A DNA stretch of 50,644 nucleotides from Haemophilus parainfluenzae (GTDB lineage: Bacteria > Pseudomonadota > Gammaproteobacteria > Enterobacterales > Pasteurellaceae), in contig NZ_CP063110.1 of assembly GCF_014931275.1 (NCBI RefSeq), positions 1,967,501 through 2,018,144 on the forward strand. Direction: 5' to 3'. Below, piece after piece: positions 47,293 through 50,644 of the stretch (positions within the stretch are counted from its first letter, which is position 1; every line of letters starts with the position of its first letter). The notes below the pieces were generated by a model. It saw only the letters and a list, made by a program, of their open reading frames with translations, was not told the origin of the DNA and did no database searches. The translations under genes were made by a program, and so were the position numbers.

Positions 47293-47345
47293 AAAAACTC
47301 ACTAAAAATTGACCGCTCTAATATTGCGGTTATCTTGAGGAAAAA

Positions 47346-47924
47346 TTAATTGGAAAGAGCATTAAGTTTCATTACTTCAGATGCATCAATATAGGAGAGC
47401 GAGCTCGTTCTTTTTTTATAAATTTGGAGTATTTGCCCATTCTCTACCGAATTATAAACCTTTTTAGAAGTGAATCTTTCATTTCCATATTGATTAGATG
47501 AAATATTAATACTATATATCGATTTGTTTTTACGCTTATAAGTAACCTCGGCTATATAGTTTTCTTCTTGTCCCCAAATGGAAACATAGAACGTTAATAA
47601 AGTGTTTGAAAGTAAGAAAAAGCAACAAAAAAAACCACTACACATAATAATATACCCCAATACTTTCATGAGTATGTGATAAAAAATATTTTCTTTGGGT
47701 TTCTTTTTATTGGAAGCTCTTTTAGGCTTTGCCTTTCTTTGTAAAAGGACATTTTCCACTTCCCAATAAATCACGACAAAAAAAAGAAGAATGCTTAATA
47801 CAAGGGAAACATAAACATCAAGACGTGCACCAGGAAGTAGGGTCTTATCCGAAAACGTAGGATATATAATTAACCCAATTAAAATAAATAACGAAATGAC
47901 TTTTAGTCTTGTATTGAACATCAT
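47346..47924 (-). CDS. Unrecognised small membrane protein inserted between yidC and mnmE
   Basis: I do not recognise the family. From ATG 47924 the product has 192 residues: helices near 7-24, 37-55 and 88-112, separated by a very basic segment (QRKAKPKRASNKKKPKE, about 64-80), then a polar C-terminal domain (about 120-192) with a beta-rich pattern (YIAEVTYKRKNKSIYSI). A GTG at 47945 also opens the frame, but it lies in the yidC terminator stem. No Shine-Dalgarno is visible. Its composition is more AT-rich than its neighbours and it contains no uptake signal, suggesting recent acquisition. Expression would need read-through of the terminator or a promoter not seen. Confidence 0.65.
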   Translation of the reverse strand: MMFNTRLKVISLFILIGLIIYPTFSDKTLLPGARLDVYVSLVLSILLFFVVIYWEVENVLLQRKAKPKRASNKKKPKENIFYHILMKVLGYIIMCSGFFCCFFLLSNTLLTFYVSIWGQEENYIAEVTYKRKNKSIYSINISSNQYGNERFTSKKVYNSVENGQILQIYKKRTSSLSYIDASEVMKLNALSN

Positions 47925-47933
47925 AAATATATG

Positions 47934-47959
47934 TAAAAACCGCACCCAAAGGTGCGGTT
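47934..47959 (-). terminator. Terminator after yidC
   Basis: aaccgcacc (47938-47946) pairs perfectly with ggtgcggtt (47951-47959) around a 4-base loop; on the minus strand a T-run follows. It uses an altered uptake-signal core (ACCGCACC). Confidence 0.88.
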
Positions 47960-47964
47960 AGTGA

Positions 47965-49593
47965 TTATTTTTTACGGGTATGTAACCCTTTTTTCTCTAA
48001 ACCACGGTAGATCATTTGTTGTTGTACGATAGTGATTAAGTTAGATACTAACCAGTAAAGTACGAGACCTGCCGGGAACCAGAGGAAGAAGAACATGAAG
48101 ATCAACGGCATGAAATTCATCACTTTTTGTTGCATTGGATCTGCAACTGGTGTCGGTGACATTTTTTGTAACAAGAACATTGATCCGCCCATTAAGATTG
48201 GGAGAATGTAGTAAGGGTCTTGTGCCGATAAATCTTGAATCCAACCAAAGAATGGTGCATGGCGAAGTTCAACCGCCTCCATAAACGTCCAATATAATGC
48301 GATGAAAATTGGCATTTGAAGGATTAATGGTAAGCAACCGCCAAGTGGATTTACTTTTTCTTCTTTGTAAAGTTTCATCATTTCTTGGCTCATACGTTGG
48401 CGATCATCACCAAAACGTTCGCGCATTTCTTGCATTTTCGGTTGCAACATACGCATTTTCGCCATAGAAGTGTATTGTGCTTTTGTAAGCGGATATAAAA
48501 TCGCTTTAACCACTAAGGTGACACAAATAATTGCCACACCCCAGTTAGATACAATACTTTGAATAAAAGTTAATAACCAGAATAATGGTTTCGCGATAAA
48601 CCATGCCCAACCGTAATCTACAGTCAAGTCTAAGTGGTTAGCCACTTCAGCCATTTTGTTTTGTAATTTGGGACCTGTCCATAATGAGCTGGTAATTGTT
48701 TCTGTTGCACCCGCTGGAATAGAAACCACAGGACCACGATAACCAATAGATGCGACGTTATTTTTGCTATCTGTAATACTATAAAGTTGGTTATTTACAT
48801 CTTGATTTGGGATCCAAGCTGATACGAAATAGTGTTGTAAAACAGCAACCCAACCTCCTTTGGTATCGATAGAAAGATTTTTGTCTTTCATATCGCTGAA
48901 GCTGTATTTTTTGTAATTTGTTTCAGAAGAAGAATATGCACCACCAGTATAAGTAGGCATTGCCACGTTACCGCTGCTTTCAACTAATGTATGTTTTAAT
49001 TGGCCATAAGGTTCAACTTCAATTGCGCTACCACTTTGGTTCACAATTTCAAAGTTAACACCTACATCATAGCTATCGCGTTTTAATACAAAGATTTTAC
49101 GATAAGTGACACCATCTTTTTCAAATGTTAGTGGTACAGAAAGTTCATTTTGACCTTCTGCTAATTTGAAATTATCACCCGTAACTTGATATTGCGCGCG
49201 ACCTGCTTTTGTATCGATCCCGTTTTTACCGATTAAGCCGCTTTGTGCAATGTAAACATGCTCGTTTGTATCTTTTAATAAAACGAAAGGTTCTTTTGAA
49301 TTTAATTCTGCATCATATTTTAATAATTCAGAACTGATTACATCACCACCTAATGTATCCACTTTCAAACGGAATACATCATTTTCTAATGTAATAATGT
49401 GACCTTTGGTTTGTGAGTCTGCCACTACTTCGGCAGATGAAGAAGAACTTGCCGGTACATCAGAAGAGGCGGTTGTTGTTTGTTCCGTGGTCTGTTGTTG
49501 AACCGGTGGATTTTTATCAAGTTGCCATTGCTGATAAACAAGGAAAGAAATAAAGAGTAGTGCAAGCACTAATAGGCTACGTCTTGAGTCCAT
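47965..49593 (-). CDS. yidC: Membrane protein insertase YidC
   Basis: Inserts and folds inner-membrane proteins alone or with SecYEG. The 542 residues begin with a membrane helix (about 5-20), a Ser/Thr-rich linker, a periplasmic beta-sandwich domain (about 60-335) and five C-terminal helices, including the conserved cytoplasmic hairpin with [20 protein letters not shown] (about 405-425). The cytoplasmic positively charged C-terminus ends GLHTRKK. Its start codon overlaps the yidD stop by one base. Confidence 0.97.
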   Translation of the reverse strand: MDSRRSLLVLALLFISFLVYQQWQLDKNPPVQQQTTEQTTTASSDVPASSSSSAEVVADSQTKGHIITLENDVFRLKVDTLGGDVISSELLKYDAELNSKEPFVLLKDTNEHVYIAQSGLIGKNGIDTKAGRAQYQVTGDNFKLAEGQNELSVPLTFEKDGVTYRKIFVLKRDSYDVGVNFEIVNQSGSAIEVEPYGQLKHTLVESSGNVAMPTYTGGAYSSSETNYKKYSFSDMKDKNLSIDTKGGWVAVLQHYFVSAWIPNQDVNNQLYSITDSKNNVASIGYRGPVVSIPAGATETITSSLWTGPKLQNKMAEVANHLDLTVDYGWAWFIAKPLFWLLTFIQSIVSNWGVAIICVTLVVKAILYPLTKAQYTSMAKMRMLQPKMQEMRERFGDDRQRMSQEMMKLYKEEKVNPLGGCLPLILQMPIFIALYWTFMEAVELRHAPFFGWIQDLSAQDPYYILPILMGGSMFLLQKMSPTPVADPMQQKVMNFMPLIFMFFFLWFPAGLVLYWLVSNLITIVQQQMIYRGLEKKGLHTRKK

Positions 49594-49856
49594 TATTTTT
49601 TCTCATCGTTATTATTAATCTTTTTCGGCGGAACAGGATCGAATCCACCGTCGCTTAAGGGGTGACATTTTAATACACGTTTTAGCGTAAGCCAACTACC
49701 TTTTAACAATCCATGTGTTTTTAACGCCTCAATACCATAGCAAGAACAGGTTGGTACAAAACGACAACGCGGCCCAATTAAAGGACTAATCGCTACTTGA
49801 TAAAACTTAATTAAAGCGATGAGGATTTTTGTGCCAAACGAATGTGACGTGCCCAT
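49593..49856 (-). CDS. yidD: Membrane protein insertion efficiency factor YidD
   Basis: Small amphipathic membrane-associated protein that aids YidC-dependent insertion. The 87 residues show [19 protein letters not shown] and the conserved cysteines in [11 protein letters not shown], plus [17 protein letters not shown]. The ATG at 49856 lies 46 bases inside rnpA in another frame; this overlap is a frequent feature of the rnpA-yidD pair. Confidence 0.94.
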   Translation of the reverse strand: MGTSHSFGTKILIALIKFYQVAISPLIGPRCRFVPTCSCYGIEALKTHGLLKGSWLTLKRVLKCHPLSDGGFDPVPPKKINNNDEKK

Positions 49857-50179
49857 AATTTATCCAAAGTTTGTAAAAACGTTTTATTATCAAGCTGACC
49901 AATGCCACGTTTCGCTACAAAGACAAAGTCACAAGAAGGCAAATTATGTTGGGATAAACGAAAACTTTCACGAACTAAACGTTTGATACGATTACGATCA
50001 TGCGCTCGTTTAAGATGTTTTTTAGCCACAGTTAAACCTAAGCGTGGGTGCTCAAGATTATTTTTGCGTGCGAGAATGGTAATTTCAGGGGTGCTTGCTC
50101 GAAACGGTTGTTCGAAGACATTTTTAAATTGAGTGGGAGTTAACAATCGTAACTCCCGAGAGAAGTTTAGCTTAATCAC
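49811..50179 (-). CDS. rnpA: Ribonuclease P protein component
   Basis: Basic protein subunit that helps RNase P RNA bind pre-tRNA. The 122-residue protein has the RNR signature [18 protein letters not shown] (about 53-70) and the start [19 protein letters not shown]. Translation begins at GTG 50179, as in several enteric rnpA genes. It follows rpmH by 12 bases. Confidence 0.95.
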   Translation of the reverse strand: MIKLNFSRELRLLTPTQFKNVFEQPFRASTPEITILARKNNLEHPRLGLTVAKKHLKRAHDRNRIKRLVRESFRLSQHNLPSCDFVFVAKRGIGQLDNKTFLQTLDKLWARHIRLAQKSSSL

Positions 50180-50191
50180 TAAAAACGGTGA

Positions 50192-50326
50192 TTATGCAGA
50201 TAAACTCTTACGACCTTTAGCACGACGACGAGCTAAAACTTGACGGCCGTTTTTAGTTGCCATACGAGCACGGAAACCGTGAGTACGGCTACGTTTTAAT
50301 ACAGAAGGTTGAAATGTACGTTTCAT
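50192..50326 (-). CDS. rpmH: 50S ribosomal protein L34
   Basis: Small basic ribosomal protein, 44 residues, beginning [20 protein letters not shown] and ending [10 protein letters not shown], essentially the universal L34 sequence. It heads the rpmH-rnpA-yidD-yidC operon and lies behind a strong promoter with a long leader. The coordinates were read directly from the sequence, as the gene is too short for a standard ORF cutoff. Confidence 0.97.
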
Positions 50327-50355
50327 TGTAATCTACCTAAATCAAAATGGTTTAC

Positions 50356-50374
50356 TGTTTTGATATTCAAAACA
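50356..50374 (-). promoter_or_regulatory. Palindrome in the rpmH leader
   Basis: tgttttga-tat-tcaaaaca is a perfect palindrome with 8-bp arms and a 3-base centre. It lies in the predicted rpmH 5' untranslated region, about 30 bases before the start codon. It may form a hairpin affecting L34 translation, or be a DNA operator. Confidence 0.45.
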
Positions 50375-50485
50375 CAACAAGGGTTATAAAAAATAGACCG
50401 CAATTTTAATCATAAATTGGGCTTTCGTCAAATAAGAAAAGAGAAAATTCCGAAATAATCTTCTGTTTCTTCTAAAATCGTGGGG

Positions 50486-50513
50486 ATTATACGGATTTTG
50501 GGCAAAATCTCAA
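50486..50513 (-). promoter_or_regulatory. Promoter of the rpmH operon
   Basis: On the minus strand, TTGAGA (50508-50513), a 16-bp spacer and a perfect TATAAT (50486-50491). This predicts a transcription start near 50479 and a leader of about 150 bases. Confidence 0.75.
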
Positions 50514-50644
50514 GCAACCTTTTTGTCTTTTTTTGATGAGCAACAGAAGATCTTTTGCCTAAATTATTGTAAAATTCTCTTCGATTTTTAACCGCACTTT
50601 TGCGGCTTTTATTTTATACGCATATAACATAAGGATAATTTATC
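50514..50644 (+). other. Approach to a rightward gene beyond the window
   Basis: The last bases contain AAGGATAA (about 50631-50638), a good ribosome binding site for a plus-strand gene starting just past the right edge. In many gamma-proteobacteria dnaA is divergent from rpmH, so dnaA is the first guess, but no coding base is visible and no clear cluster of DnaA boxes is seen. A hairpin ccgca-cttt-tgcgg followed by a T-rich run (50592-50615) lies just before it and overlaps an uptake signal. Confidence 0.45.

Noticed and set aside
50514..50644. Replication origin (oriC) at the right edge
   Set aside because: rpmH is often next to dnaA, but I cannot find a convincing set of DnaA boxes or GATC clusters in the visible bases.

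Overview
The window is chromosomal DNA of a Pasteurellaceae gamma-proteobacterium, most probably a Haemophilus species. The main reason is the 9-bp uptake signal AAGTGCGGT (or ACCGCACTT), seen about forty times by eye, roughly once per 1.2 kb. AT-rich coding, Haemophilus-like proteins and gamma-proteobacterial gene order agree with this. I cannot fix the species. The quinol-type nitric oxide reductase, norB, may help discriminate. Every recognised gene looks intact; there is no IS element, prophage, CRISPR array or tRNA gene that I can see.

Layout. 1-300: promoter, boxB/boxA leader of a ribosomal RNA operon reading leftward; the 16S gene should start just outside position 1. 310-6361 (minus): gmk-rpoZ-spoT-recG-murI, nucleotide, stringent-response and cell-wall genes feeding toward the rrn promoter. 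6581-9644 (plus): gapA with a CRP-type site, then a long-chain acyl-CoA synthetase. 9693-12925 (minus): selD, corB-like and ypjD genes. SelD is itself a selenoprotein: its true start is at 10730 and it reads through an in-frame UGA that is followed by a SECIS-like hairpin. 13065-20013 (plus): ffh, norB, upp, uraA, hda.

20069-28197 (minus): a complete system I cytochrome c maturation operon, ccmABCDEFGHI, ending in a VOC-family gene and two small unrecognised exported proteins. 28481-29128: sodA with an FNR-like site over its promoter. 29180-35577 (minus): a methyltransferase-like membrane protein, then rlmN-pilW-rodZ-ispG-hisS-yfgM in the conserved enterobacterial order. 35880-40373 (plus): pbpG and a four-gene Mn/Fe ABC transporter of the Yfe/Sit type. 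40407-43320 (minus): rlmC, nagZ, a YcfL-like lipoprotein, hinT. 43421-50326 (minus): ppiD, then rpmH-rnpA-yidD-yidC, an unrecognised membrane protein, mnmE and mntP. The last 300 bases hold the rpmH promoter and leader and the approach to a rightward gene beyond the window.

Themes. Respiration and redox: the ccm operon, norB and sodA suit a facultative organism living with nitrogen oxides and changing oxygen. Manganese: sodA, a Mn/Fe importer and the exporter mntP lie within 17 kb. Many terminators are built from inverted uptake-signal pairs. Most of the window is conserved housekeeping DNA; the best candidates for novelty are the three unrecognised proteins (20069-20371, 20376-20969, 47346-47924), the norB operator-like palindrome, the rpmH leader palindrome and the hairpin region before pbpG. 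Coordinates and motifs were read by eye; no similarity search was run.
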